A DNA stretch of 64,000 nt from Ancylostoma caninum. Taxonomy: Eukaryota; Nematoda; Chromadorea; Rhabditida; Ancylostomatidae. The notes below the pieces were generated by a model. It was not told the DNA's origin and did no database searches. It worked only from the letters and a program-made list of their open reading frames with translations. Positions 45,981 through 57,297 of this stretch are shown piece by piece. Every line of letters starts with the position of its first letter. Positions within the stretch are counted from its first letter, which is position 1. The translations under genes and the position numbers were made by a program. The stretch is from positions 1,880,001 through 1,944,000 of the forward strand of contig JBAJFG010000071.1 of NCBI GenBank assembly GCA_037903475.1, in the 5' to 3' direction.

Positions 45981-46217
45981 TTAGTACTCAGAACAAATAC
46001 AACAACATCAGGTACAACAATCTAGTTAGCAACAATACCGTTCGGCAAGACGTCGAAGATGACTCTACCAACACGGTACGCAAACCTATACAAAAGATTC
46101 TCACTAAGGAGGATGGAGAATAACACCGCTGCATAGAAGGACCTCACCACTTTCGCTCGCAGCAGGAGAGTGGGAAGTATCAGAACCAGAGATCCTTAAA
46201 TGGTCGAGGGATGATAA

Positions 46218-46379
46218 TCAAGAGATTAATCTTAATATTTCCCTTAATTCGTCCTTGTTGTTAATCTCTGGCTCATGTCTTCTGATTTCTCTAGCTTTTA
46301 TTATTTTTCTCTCCAAAGTCCTAGTTAGATGTCGATGCAGCACACGGACCGTGAATATTGGTGGTTGCTCATTCGTGTG
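46218..46379 (-). pseudogene. Penelope-like C-terminus after an in-frame stop
   Basis: Past the TAA at 46380 the same frame continues as QPPIFTVRVLHRHLTRTLE and KAREIRRHEPEINNKDELRE to TGA. This is the charged C-terminal helix typical of the family, so the TAA is a nonsense mutation. Confidence 0.7.
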
Positions 46380-46730
46380 TTAGGGTCCGGTGCCGCGAAA
46401 ACTTTCCTGTGGGTAGGAAGCAGGTTGTGACAGCGCTCTTCTGTGTTCGTCCAAACGTCTTCGCAGTGGTCTTACCGTCTCACCAATATATTTTTCGCCA
46501 AAATCACTGCATTTGATCATATACACAGTGCCTCTGAATTCGCATATCTTCTCTTCAGAGCAATATCGGCAATTCATCTCATGGCACCTCTTTCGTAAAT
46601 GCGAGTGGAGGTGAGTAGGTCTTTTAGAGTCGGTGGTGGGCAGAACACAAGTCGAACTGGCAACCGGATTCCTTCACTGCTTTATTTAGTTTTCGTGCTG
46701 AACTCTCTCCCATATAAGGAAGGGAAAGTG
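46380..46730 (-). pseudogene. Penelope-like linker and GIY-YIG endonuclease, frameshifted
   Basis: Linker blocks (LPYMGESSARKLNKAVKE, then CPPPTLKDLL) lie in two frames. A third frame contains CRYCSEEKICEF and the nuclease signature VYMIKC...KYIGET...RRRLDEH. A TAA at 46382-46380 interrupts the frame. Confidence 0.85.
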
Positions 46731-47996
46731 TCAACCCATCCATAGTCGAGTACGGGAGCCAAGTTCTTGAAGGTTCCGCACGGTAATTATTCTGTTCAAG
46801 TATGCGAGCGACATCATCATCAACTGTTTTGTCCGTGGTCGTGCATATTTGGCTTTTGTCTTGAGAAAGTCCCGCACCGCATTTGCCTTCATGAAAATTG
46901 GGTGGGCGCTCCGAGCGTGTACCAGAGTGTTTCGAGAAGCCGGTTTCTTATACCACAAGCACTCCGTGTGACCTTCCACTATTCTAATCTTGGTATTTAG
47001 AAACGGCAGAAATCCATCTTCTTCTGGTTTCTCTAGTGTAAAGGACACGTTGTTGTCTAAAGCTTTCAAGCGCTTTAGTGTTCCTCTAACTTCTTCCTCG
47101 GTATGTCCAATTACGAAAACGTCGTCAATATAGCGCTTATGCAGCAGCATCTCAGAAGTTAATGATATCCGTTCTATGTGGTCAAGAAATATTATGGCCA
47201 TCAACGGTGCAATCCTGTTTCCCATCGCCAAGCCACGTCTCTGTTCAAAGATTTTGTTACTGAAACAGAAGTCGTTGCAACCGAGCGTAGCCTTCAACAT
47301 CATTCTGATGTCACCTGCGTCCAAGCCTATGTTCGGTATCTGGCTTTGGTGTTCTTCGTATAGGGAGACGACGGCATCCACAGCTTCATTATTATCAACG
47401 TTAGTGTATAGGGACACGACGTCGAAACTTGCATAACATGCCATTGATGGTATTTGGCACCGGTGTAGCGACGCCAAGAATGAGTCCACTTTTACAATAT
47501 GAGCTCCAACGAACTGAAGCAATGGCGATAAAATCTTGACAAGCAGCCAACTGAGTCTATCAGACGGCCCTCCACAAGATGAAAATATGGGGCGCGTTCT
47601 GATTTCATCCCCAGACAGCGTTCCCGGATCAGTTGAAGCAGGAAGCTTGTACGTTTTCACCAAATTGTAAAACGTGGGCACAATCGGGTGAAGGTCTAGA
47701 AGTTGCTTTGCAACAGTTACGCCGAGTTTTGGCTTCACTACGGTCGTTATCGCTTGTTTTACTTTCTCGCATGCCGTGACAAATACAGCCATCGTGGTTT
47801 CTGTATATGTCGTGGAATCCGCGAGAACATTTTCAGTGATCATCTTGTCCATCGACTGTGGCATCACAACAAAGGAGCCACATTTGTCTCCAACGGTGTA
47901 TCGTAGCCTGTCTTTGGATCTAATAAGCTTCGCGATGTCTCTACGTTCACTAGCGGTCAAGTTGGAGCGATAGGTCTTTGTGGTTTCACTCATATA
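46731..47996 (-). pseudogene. Penelope-like reverse transcriptase
   Basis: A frame of about 420 codons carries the RT blocks: TFYNLVKTYKLP, RPIFSSCGGPSDRLSWLL, ASFDVVSLYTNV (first Asp), RGLAMGNRIAPLMAIIFLDH and the catalytic box YIDDVFVIG. The apparent Met at 47993 is internal to the original ORF. The frame stops at 46731 through a frameshift just before the LPYMGES block. Confidence 0.9.
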
Positions 47997-48267
47997 CAGT
48001 GCGTATCAAAATTAAGTATCCACCCAAAAACTATGAGTAACAAAGTTCCAAAACATCCGATTGAGACGGAACCACTTCCATTCGCTTAAGTAAATACGTC
48101 AACACCTTACTAAAATATTCTTACATGGTCACTCATGTTTTCTCATAACGTACATGCTAGCTATCACATTTTGCTTGTATCAAAATTAAGTATCCACTTT
48201 CAAGCGGACCAATTTTGTTGATCTGAAAGTGGGTATAAAAGGCTGAAATTTTTGCAAAGTTCACCTT

Positions 48268-48645
48268 TTGCTCTCTGCCAAGATTCTTTGCCGTCGAAAC
48301 CTTTTAAGCTCCGTTGAACAGGCGCAAATTGAAGTCTTACATGACGAAGGATTCTCCAATCGAACAAACGCGGCTCAGCTGGGTCGCTCTCATGGATTTG
48401 TGGACAGGTATCTGCGAAACCCATTTACATACCACAAGCAGCCTAATTCCGGTCGCCCTAAGCTGCTAACCCCCAACGATAGCAGAATGATCAAGAGGCT
48501 GGAGTCGGATTCGACGTTGAGCCTCGCTCAGATGTGGGCTCAGTTGGATTTAAACATCTCAAGAATGACCATGTGGAGATCGGTCCGTCGGAACTGCAAC
48601 ATCATAAGAGAACTAATGCTGAAGGCTCCACGCTTGACCCCCTAG
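48268..48645 (+). pseudogene. Tc1-like transposase, DNA-binding part
   Basis: The ORF encodes the paired helix-turn-helix region: EQAQIEVLHDEGFSNRTNAA, a GRP motif (NSGRPKLLTPND) and a second HTH (ISRMTMWRSVRRN). This is the Tc1/Tc3 DNA-binding architecture. It stops before the catalytic domain. Confidence 0.85.
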
Positions 48646-48775
48646 CACAGAGAAGCACCTCTGCTCTTCGCCAGAAATAACATGACAACGCAATGGGACA
48701 AGGCGCCTTAGATGATGATGATGTCGATGTTCAAAATTTATTTAGATTGATGTCAATTTAACAAATCTGATTTCC

Positions 48776-49350
48776 AGGTAATCTTCAGTGATGAAAATGA
48801 ATTCAATCTGGATGACCTAGATCGGTGCCGTCATTATTGGAGGGACTTAAGGAAGGAGCCACTCATGTCCTCAAGGCGCACTTCTGATGGCGGTTCGCTT
48901 ATGACTTGTGCCGCGTTCAGAAGTTCAGGAAAATTTGAATTGGCGCTTGTTTCCAGGAGAATGGACTCCTCCGAATATCAAGAAGTGCTGCGAACGCATT
49001 TGCTCCCTTTTTGAGAGGTATTCGGCGCCATTCTCTCGTTTTTTTCAGCAAAACAACACCGCCGTCAACGATTCTCATTCAAAGAGAATTGGCTCCAGGA
49101 GCACTGCGTACATATAGTGGACTGGCCTGCGTATTTGTCAGACTGTAACCAAGTTGAGGTCATGTGAGGTATAATTGTACGCCACGTTTACCGGAATAAA
49201 AAAACAGTACAGCACGGCCGACGACTTGAGAGCGGTGATACTGGACGTTTGGGACCAGAATGACGACAACGCCACATAAAACCTAGCAAAAAGTATGCCA
49301 CGAAGGGCTTTTGAAGTCATCCGCAACGATGGTGGACCAATCGATTGTTG
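48776..49350 (+). pseudogene. Tc1-like transposase, DDE part, decayed
   Basis: VIFSDENEF holds the first catalytic Asp. A later frame has FFQQNNTAVNDSHS, where the family's QQDNAxxH Asp is Asn, and then DWPAYLSDCNQVEVM followed by a stop where the third acidic residue region lies. At least two frameshifts. Confidence 0.8.
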
Positions 49351-49589
49351 ATTGTCCGGTTATAATGATAAATTTGTTCAACAGTCGTAAGTGGATACAT
49401 AATTTTGATACAAACAAAAAAAAATTCTTGTACAAGAATCCTGGACAAAACGGTGGAAATTAGTGGAAACGAAGGATATAGGGTTTATGCAATAAGAGAA
49501 TCCTATGGAGCAAGTTCCCTTTTGTGGTAACCAATATGAGCCAAAATATTGATCAACTCGGGGTGGATACTTAATTTTGATACGCACTG

Positions 49590-49881
49590 TATATTCGTTG
49601 CACAGCAAGCTCAAGATGAGCAAGTCTAGACTCGACTTCCGGAGCTGCTTTTGGAAGTCTGATCCCTCTTGCTGAAAAAGGCATTGAGGCAATGATTGTC
49701 GACTGCCGATCAAGTACTGTCGGTCCATTTTGTAATCGCCAACTTAGTCGGTGGGCGAACTGGTGAACGCCACAAAGAGCCTTCTCTACGATGGTACTGC
49801 TCACTTTTGGAGTTATAGCAAAAGATGGGCCGAGGTTCAATGCTGCTGCCATATCGCTGTCAACTTCGTTCGTTCCGATAA
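49590..49881 (-). pseudogene. Penelope-like polyprotein, N-terminal part
   Basis: The frame contains ALNLGPSFAITPKVSS, the typical N-terminal block of Penelope-like reverse transcriptases, and runs to a TA at 49591-49590 where the Tc1-like element begins. Removing that element and one TA rejoins this frame exactly to the RT frame at 47993. Confidence 0.82.
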
Positions 49882-50034
49882 CAGTGTGCCGTAGGGGAGG
49901 AACTTGTTCTCAATTACGTAGCAGGGAAAAGTATAGGCTTACGAGGAAGCTTGAACATTTGCGAGAGACATCTCAACCGCATACTCGTTCATCCTTTCTA
50001 AAAATGAATGCTGTTCCTCCCCTACGGCACACTG
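49882..50034. mobile_element. Small MITE, 22-bp perfect TIRs
   Basis: CAGTGTGCCGTAGGGGAGGA at the left end and its exact complement at the right end bound 153 bp. No clear target duplication. It interrupts or abuts the Penelope-like N-terminus. Confidence 0.85.
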
Positions 50035-52863
50035 ACTGACTCGACGGAAGTTCCGAATAAGCTCCGCGGAAGTTCCGAACTAGCCAGGCCCGAGCACAGG
50101 TCTCCCCGGGGGCGAGCTGGGCTTCGTAAAAGGGCCGAAAAGCAAAGGGGGCTTTGTACTGGAAAAAATTGCGTCTGTTACTTCTAAGGGAAGCATCACG
50201 TTCATCAGGCGAGGTAGGGGCATTAAATAAGTTAAGTGACCTCATCATTGAGCGTGGAGAGGCTGTTCGTGCTTTGAGCGGCGCAACAGGGGCGACCGAT
50301 GCCGAAAAATGGCTTGCAACGAGGCTGTTCGCTCTTTGAGCGGCCGGGCGACTGTCCGGTCCAAATATTCCGATTGGAGCTAATATTCTACATACACCGT
50401 AGGATTTAAGAATTCCTGTGCAGTCTAAACGCAACCAAATGACATGATATCTTCACTAACAGAAGAACTAAGGGAACAGTACAGCTGTTTGAACGGACGA
50501 TCAAAACTCATGTACCGCACGAAAGATATACGCGAAAAACCCTTTTCCGGAAATTTCGTGGAGCTGCTGTGAAGTCCAGACTTTAAGATTGGGCTTGAAA
50601 ATTGGAGTGTGGGGAGAACTAAGGGGGCACTACAACTGTATGCTCAGTATTGCCACAACCGATGTACGGCGCAAAGAATATATGTGAGGGAGCTCAGGTC
50701 GCCCCCCAGGTCGCCCAGGGCGACCTAAGTCACTTACTGAGCACACACTTTTTTATTTCACATAATTTTTGGGTTTTTGCAGCATACACTTTTTCTTCAA
50801 GGTCCGCTTCATCATTCAAGCACCTGATGGATTCGATCAATGGAGTATGGAATTCATAGGAGTTCTCCGAGTGTTGCTAACTTGAGGTATTTTGGCGTTC
50901 AAAATACATAATGAGCATACACTTTTTTATTTCACATAATTTTTGCGCTTTCGCAGTGAACACTTGTAGTACTTCTTTAGTTTTTTTGTTATTGAAGATA
51001 TCAAATCATTCCGTTGCGTTTACACTGCGCAGGAATCCTTGGAATCCTACGGAGTCCAAGCCTGTAGAATATGTGCTCCAATCGAGCGACGCCGCGGGTA
51101 CATCCTCAAGGCGGTAAGGCGGTATTTGTGGTTGATGCGCGTCAAGTTTGACGCGGTGATGCACAATGCAATACGAAGAGGAGAAGAGAATGCGCGGCAG
51201 GATGCGAATGTCCCTGGCTTTGCCGCGAACAAACTGCGTTCTAATCGTCGCCGCATCGACACATCGCGAAAACTTCGTGAAATTTCAGGCCGACGCGTCA
51301 GATTTGATGCTCATCAACCATAGTAGCGTCTAAACGCGTGCCCCTGAGCCGCGTCAGCGATGCGACTGGCCCTATCCTTCATCATATAGACGCACGCGCG
51401 TCAAATGCACGCATCTAGTATAAATTGCCCTTTGGTCTGCCCAACTTTTTAGTCCGTTCCTTTTCGGATTGAAGGTTTTTCTTCAAATCTATGCCTTTTT
51501 CAGTTTTTTTTTTGCTTCAGAATCAGAATGTTGTGCCTTTACGTTCCTCGGATTGTAGTTTGCACTATGAACTCGTGCCCCACCATGAGCTGTTCCCCGG
51601 AACTCCTATTTTTAGAGTGGGTTAACGTTTTCCTTTCGTTTGCATGTTCAAAGGGGGCTTCGTAAAATTTTGGTTTTTCAAAGGGGCTTCGTTTTGATTT
51701 TGGCCCGGGGAAGACCTCGTGCCGGGGCCTGAATTAGCCCCATGGAAGTTCCGAAATCGAACAAGTGTGACGTAATTCGCGCATTATAGAGCCAATTATA
51801 ATTCGAGTAATAAAGTAAAACCGGCAAACATGGAGTGATGAACACCTCCACGCGCCCCGAAACCAAAAATCATAGGATCACGAATCCCACCAAAAGTCGT
51901 TTCACCACGTACCACTAATTGCACCTCTAGTGGCTTCGTTTCCTGAAGATGAGCCTCAGTCAGGTTTGCCGTCTGACCGTACTTCGTATCTGCATCAGGT
52001 TTCAACTTTAATGACAATACGGAAAAATTCCTCTTTGGTAAGTATCTCTAAAATTTTCGTATTTAAGGGAATAATCCCAGATGTACATTTATCTGACACG
52101 AGCTTTACCCGAAATTCGACATTACAGATTTCACTATTGGGGCATTGAAGTAAATTCCGAACAAAAATAGCGGGAAAACTTTCTTATTCTACCACGGCTT
52201 CTTCTATGGCTAGCTGAAGTCAAGCAAGCACATGCCACTATTGAAATTGGACGAAAACATGCCATTTGATATTTCAGTTTCTTGGATTCTACCTGTCTCA
52301 AAGCTCCGCGGAATTTTCGAAAATCGGCACGCCCTGCCGAAGTTCCGAAAGTTTGTCTGGGTCCGCTGTCACAGTGGATCACAGCCATCGCTCTCAACAC
52401 GAGTCTCCTCTTCACATTCGATGACAAAACTGTCAAACGAAGCGTCACGCAGAATTGAAGAAAAATTGTCAATGATCCTCTGCTATTTTCTGGATAGCGC
52501 TCGCAAGACGTCACGGGAACAGAGTTCATTTAGAAGTTGCGATGTTAGCAACTTCGTGCAGAACATTATTCACGCAATTTTGCAGGAGAAGTTTCAACCT
52601 CTCTCTTTAAATTCTACCACCAAACTACAGTAATCCACGTCAACCACGTTATTAACACGGTGTAAGAAACCGCTTCGATCAATTTGTGCCATATTAATAA
52701 ATTCGCACGATGTTTTGAATTTGATTAGATGTCGTAACTGTTGAATTTCGATTGGTGAAGAGGTAATCATGTATTTCTGCTATGTTGGGAGATGTAATAT
52801 ACGAAGAATCTTTGGAATTACTCTGAACCCGTGGTCAGCGAGGTGAGAAGGTCAGTGTGTGGT
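50035..52863. other. Intergenic, no recognised gene
   Basis: Direct repeats CACTTTTTTATTTCACATAA lie at about 50747 and 50921. AGTTCCGAA words with GGGGGCTT occur at 50060-50150 and, inverted, at 51650-51760, suggesting diverged repeat copies. No gene recognised. Confidence 0.35.
51348..51432 (+). repeat. Dispersed repeat ending in TATAAATT, copy 2
   Basis: Same word order and orientation as 9602-9684. Confidence 0.55.
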
Positions 52864-53257
52864 CGCTGTACATACATCGGACCGAATAAAAATCGAATAA
52901 TTTCCTTACCTTTAATTACCAATTCAGGAAACCATCTACATGTTCAGATATTCAAGAATGAGAAATCCCTAAAGCTCTTCTTCTCCCTTGTATAGCACCG
53001 AGTTGTCTCTAATGGTGAAACATTCGATTCTTCTATTTATTCGAAATCGAATATTTTTGCTTTCGTATACCGAATACCTCGAATAAATGGAAAATTTGAA
53101 TGTTTCAACATTTTAGGCCAAAACAGTACTGTACGGAAGAGAAGAGGGGCTTCAGAGCTATCTTTATCTCGAACACTTAGATGTTTAAATTGTTTCCTGA
53201 ATTGGTAATTGAAGTAACAAAATTATTCGATTTCTATTCGGTCTAATGTATAGCAGC
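52864..53257. mobile_element. TIR element with about 125-bp arms
   Basis: The left arm (CCGAATAAAAATCGAATAAT, then TTACCAATTCAGGAAAC) is mirrored by the right arm ending CTATTCGGTCTAATGTATAG. The centre at 53020-53110 is ATTCGAA-rich. No transposase. Confidence 0.75.
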
Positions 53258-53380
53258 ACCTTTTTGAAAACTACTGGTGCTTATTGGTCTATTCGATACG
53301 TGTGTGACCCACGAGCGATTTTGTATAGGTCGCCTTACTAGCTCTACTTTTTATCTTTTACAAGTTGACTAGAGAAAGTC

Positions 53381-53782
53381 ATGCGTTCTTCGACTGTTGT
53401 TAAGGAACGTGAAGTTAGGAAGGAAGAGGTCCCACAGAGAACTTCTACATCCCTTTTGAAGGCCCCATTGAAAGAAGTGAAAAGTTCCACGAAGTTACCC
53501 AAATGGGTCAAAATGGCCGTCAACACGTTATCGGAAGAGCTGAGTTCGCTTTCGGAAGCCTATGAGAAAATATGTAGGGAAAAGAGAGTTTGTCGATTGA
53601 GAATCAGGAACTCAGGAATCACATTCAACTGTCACCTGAAGAACGAGCATGCCGGCGTGATGCTCGCATTCACAAAAGAAAAGTTGAAAAGCAGCATTTC
53701 AATAACGCCAGTCCCTACAGTGCACTATCTTCCGATAATGCAGATGTTCCTTCAAACTAATAAGTGTTCCTCGGTCAGCTAG
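53381..53782 (+). CDS. Possible ORF1 remnant of a CR1-like LINE
   Basis: It is a basic ORF of 133 codons with a charged helical segment (VNTLSEELSSLSEAYEKICR) that may form a coiled coil. It lies about 100 bp before an endonuclease domain on the same strand. The LINE ORF1 identity is inferred from position and coiled-coil character only. Confidence 0.35.
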   Translation: MRSSTVVKEREVRKEEVPQRTSTSLLKAPLKEVKSSTKLPKWVKMAVNTLSEELSSLSEAYEKICREKRVCRLRIRNSGITFNCHLKNEHAGVMLAFTKEKLKSSISITPVPTVHYLPIMQMFLQTNKCSSVS

Positions 53783-53876
53783 TAAAAGCAATTCACTCAC
53801 AGTACTAAAATGTCTGCATGGCAACTTAAGATCTTTTCCAAGAAATGCTCTGTATATTGATGTATTATTAGAACCT

Positions 53877-55060
53877 ATGTATGATATATACTTGTTTGCA
53901 GAGACATGGCTGAGGAATTACCATTTCATTGCATATATTCTCGAGATTTGGTCTAAGGACTATACAGTCTTACGCTGTTGTCGAAGCTCTCGGTCAGGTG
54001 GTGGTGTGGTTCTCCTTCTTAGAAGCACGCTTTCATATCCAACGGTTTTTACCGTGTCTTTGATCTCAGCATATGAAATACTAGTAACTGATGTGGTCCA
54101 TGAACTTAGCAATTTTAGAATCATTATGGTATGTGGATCACCATCTTGTAGCTCACCAATGACACTTCAACTTTTTAAGACTATCGCTGACTTGGCTATC
54201 TGTGAATCTCCCGTGGTTGTGGTTGGCGACTTCAATATGCCGGAGATAGACTGGGTAGTCTCAAACTCTCACACTCACTAGTCTCAAACTCTCACACTCT
54301 CAAACAACAAACAACTTACAAAGTGAACTGTTTTGCGAGTATCATGCACTGTCACGGCTTCACACAGAAGGTTCAGTTTGGTATGCGAGGCAGCAGCAAA
54401 CTGGATCTTCTATTTTCTAATTCTACTGATATCCTTGATAATGTCATTTTACGGCACCTATACATAGGTCATAGTGATCATAATTGCATAATGTTTGACA
54501 TAACATGCCATGAGTTGAAACACACTCTGCTCTATGCACGTTTGTTTTGGAAATATGACTACAGCCAGGTTAACGCGTATTTATCAGGGATCATGTGGAT
54601 GAAGTCTTTCGAATTTACATCTTCCGTGGATGAGAAATATGAAATGTTTATTGCTATCTTAAACCATGCGTTTCATCTGTTTGTCCCGTGGTTGTTAACA
54701 ATTCCAGATCTAACTTGCCACCATACCTCAGAGAAATGCTGGAGAAAAAGGATCATTTGTACAGTCTTGCTAAGGCCAATGGTGATTGGAAAGCTTACCA
54801 TAGATTCGCAAAACGATTCACAAAAAAATTAAGATCCTATAATAGCGCAATAGAGAAGAAAGTCCTCGAATCTGGTAGAAAGCAGGATTTTCTGAGGTTT
54901 CTGAAAATCAAGCTATCTGAAAGAACACATTACGGCAGTTTAAGCTGTGGTGGAGAAATGGCAGTGACTGATACTCAAAAAATCAGAGGTATTTTCCGAT
55001 AAATTCTGCGAAGCGTTCTCAACCGATGACGGACTTGTTCACCATGCCAAAGCGCTGCTG
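53877..55060 (+). pseudogene. CR1-like LINE: APE endonuclease and RT N-terminal region, RT core missing
   Basis: The first frame gives FAETWL, a GGGVVLLLRS block and VVVVGDFNMPEIDW, the core of the apurinic-type endonuclease. After a stop at 54281 the next frame has SSKLDLLFSNS and HSDHN, the catalytic His block. A third frame (54688-55002) carries LPPYLREMLEKK and the helical region that precedes RT in CR1/Jockey elements. Homology fades near 55060, before any RT motif. Confidence 0.8.
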
Positions 55061-55361
55061 CGAACAATTGTGTTCTTCGCTTCTCAGCTAGATATCACGT
55101 TAATCGTTCAGTGTTCTGTTTTGCTAAATGTTTTGTTCAGGTGACTGCTTCACCGTGAACATTTCCGTTATTCACCGACGTGAGATGAGTAGGAAATTCC
55201 TTTCAATTCTCGAGTTGATGGGTGGGTTACGGTTGCTATCACTAAGTAATAAAACTCTCACCGAAGGTTCCTCCTTGGAGTCGTTGCAAAACTTAGAACA
55301 CAGCGTTTTCCTTGAAAATTACATGTCCTTGAGGGACATTCCCACGTCATACGCATACATA

Positions 55362-55623
55362 CAGTGAGCGGCAATGGCGGTGGCCTATCCACGGCCTCGA
55401 GAAAGACGCAGCGCGACTGCGCCGCCGGAATCGGTGTCGTCTGGCGCCAGAATATCTATTTCTAGGCTCTTTTTTCCCGATTAGGTCAGAAATCCTTAAA
55501 ATTGGGTAGAAAAGCTGCTAGAAATAGCATACCAGCAGCAGAAAAGTTGGTTATGGCGCACGGCGCGGTTGCGCGACTTCCTTCTCGAGGCCGCGGATGG
55601 GCCAACGCCATTGACATCTACTG
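55362..55623. mobile_element. MITE, CAGTGAACGG family, copy 2
   Basis: Ends CAGTGAGCGGCAATGGCGG and GCCAACGCCATTGACATCTACTG with TA flanks. The interior matches 8208-8442 (for example ATTTCTAGGCTCTTTT and GGCGCGGTTGCGCGAC). Confidence 0.85.
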
Positions 55624-56363
55624 TATATACATATATACATACATACGCATACATATATACACCATTGGGCGTGTCCTTTCTCCAACTCGTTTGCGGAATC
55701 GAGCCAATAACGGAGGAGGGAAGTGGAGCGAAGCGAAGCGATCATTAGCACCGTGAGTCATCATTCCTCGCATAACGATGGATCCGGTTTGACGATGTGC
55801 ATATAAATTGATGATTGCTCGATATAAAACATATGATCATTGATATATGTTCCTTTACAGTAGGCATATCGTTGCTCAAGAGATGCTCTGTCATGACTCC
55901 CATGGCACCTGAATGAAGCTAACGCTTTTGGTAAACCTTTACACAGCCTCTTTACAAAAGAGCTTATCCTGGCTCGGCTAGAGCTTCACTTCGGCTCACC
56001 CAGCATCAGAAAGAAACTAACCACGTGGCTGACCTTTGCGCAGTGTACTTAGCTGTCTAGCTAAAGTAAGACATATAGAGTAAGTCGATGATTGCATATT
56101 CAGGCAACAGATCCAGCAATTGACTAACATTCTCTTAAGTGAACATATTGTAGCCCAGGAGATGGCTTGCCATGACTATCCTGCACCTAAATGAAGCTAA
56201 CCAGTTTAATAACCGTTCCCGAATGAGCATTTCTTGTCATGTGTAGGGCTTTGAGCCATCCGGATTTGAATGGAGCTTACCACTTGGCTAACATTGTGCC
56301 TCTCCTTAAAAAGTAAACGGATTTGAAACAGAGGGTTTGCGCAGAATTAGTGGGAACAAACTA
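55624..56363. other. Intergenic, no recognised gene
   Basis: A short TATACATA-type tract at 55625-55660; otherwise nothing seen. Confidence 0.35.
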
Positions 56364-57297
56364 CAGCAGCGAGCAAAAAGATTGCAACTTTTGGTTTTTC
56401 GTCCATAACTCCTTTCAAAGTAAAGCCTGGAGGTTCAATTTTTTATGCGAATTGTAGGTACACATTTGAGGCAGTAGCGCATTAAAACTCCCTTACTTCA
56501 ACGACCTCTTGTTTTTGCTTGCTTTTGTTTGCTTCATCTAATTCAAACTGAACTAGCTCATTCTTATAGTGAGTAGTTACAGCATCCAACTCCCGTGCTT
56601 TCTGAGAGAGTTCATTGTACATTTGTAAGACGTGCCTCATCAAATCCGAGGTGGCATGAATCCACGTGTACTTAGCAATTTTCTAGGAACCCTGGAGTAT
56701 CTTAACACACATGGGATCCTCAACCAATATTCCCCCCCCCCCCGGAGCCAGAAAAAATTCCAAAACTTTTTTTACGTGAGGTGCACAATTGGCTATATTG
56801 TAACAAGCCGGAATATTTCAGAATTCAGAGAAAGAATTGTGTTCAAACTTAACATTTGCAACTAAACTTATAGAACCATCAGCAGCATCTCTCCCTTCTA
56901 AACAGAGATGATAGAGGGAGCCAGGGTGAAGGAAACATCCACAGAGAAGCACTGCTAAACTAATCCCACATAGTCTTCGTAGATGTCAACCAGTGGTCAG
57001 CGCATCCACAGTTTCTGGCGTACATGGGTTAATCCTGCTATAAGAAACCAACTCGTGGTAAGATCTTGATGACAGACGTCATTTTGTAAAATTTTGCAAA
57101 TGGTCCCAAAATACAGATTTCGACTTCTGTGAGAAAAATTTTTCTCAAAAAAAACAAGAAGTCGATGGAGTAAGGGAGTTTTAACGCACTCCTGCCTCAA
57201 ATGTGTACCTCCAACTCCCACAAAAATTTGAATCTCCAGGCTCTTCTTTGAAAGGAGTTAAGGGAACCAAAAGTTGCAATCTTTTTGCTCACTACTG
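56364..57297. mobile_element. Non-autonomous Tc1-type element, 0.93 kb, about 140-bp TIRs
   Basis: The left end CAGCAGCGAGCAAAAAGATT and the right end, complement of CAGTAGTGAGCAAAAAGATT, extend as inverted repeats through GCAACTTTTGG and TGTACC/CTCAAATGTG to about 56515 and 57160. TA precedes the left end. The interior lacks a transposase and contains a C-run near 56730. Confidence 0.8.

Larger units (their letters stand above)
47997..49589 (+). mobile_element. Tc1-like DNA transposon (IR/DR type), inactive
   Basis: Perfect terminal repeats CAGTGCGTATCAAAATTAAG... of about 30 bp face outward, with a TA duplication at 47995-47996 and 49590-49591. A second pair of related sites (TGTATCAAAATTAAGTATCC near 48175 and an inverted variant near 49390-49412) lies about 180 bp inside each end, an IR/DR layout. 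The transposase is broken. Confidence 0.92.
46218..49881 (-). mobile_element. Penelope-like element (RT plus GIY-YIG), interrupted by a Tc1-like transposon
   Basis: Minus-strand fragments in order are an N-terminal LNLGPSFAITP block, RT, the PPPTLKDLL linker with a CxxC region, a GIY-YIG nuclease and a C-terminal helix ending at a TGA at 46220-46218. A Tc1-like element occupies 47997-49589. Several frameshifts and one stop inactivate it. A 153-bp MITE abuts the upstream edge. Confidence 0.88.
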
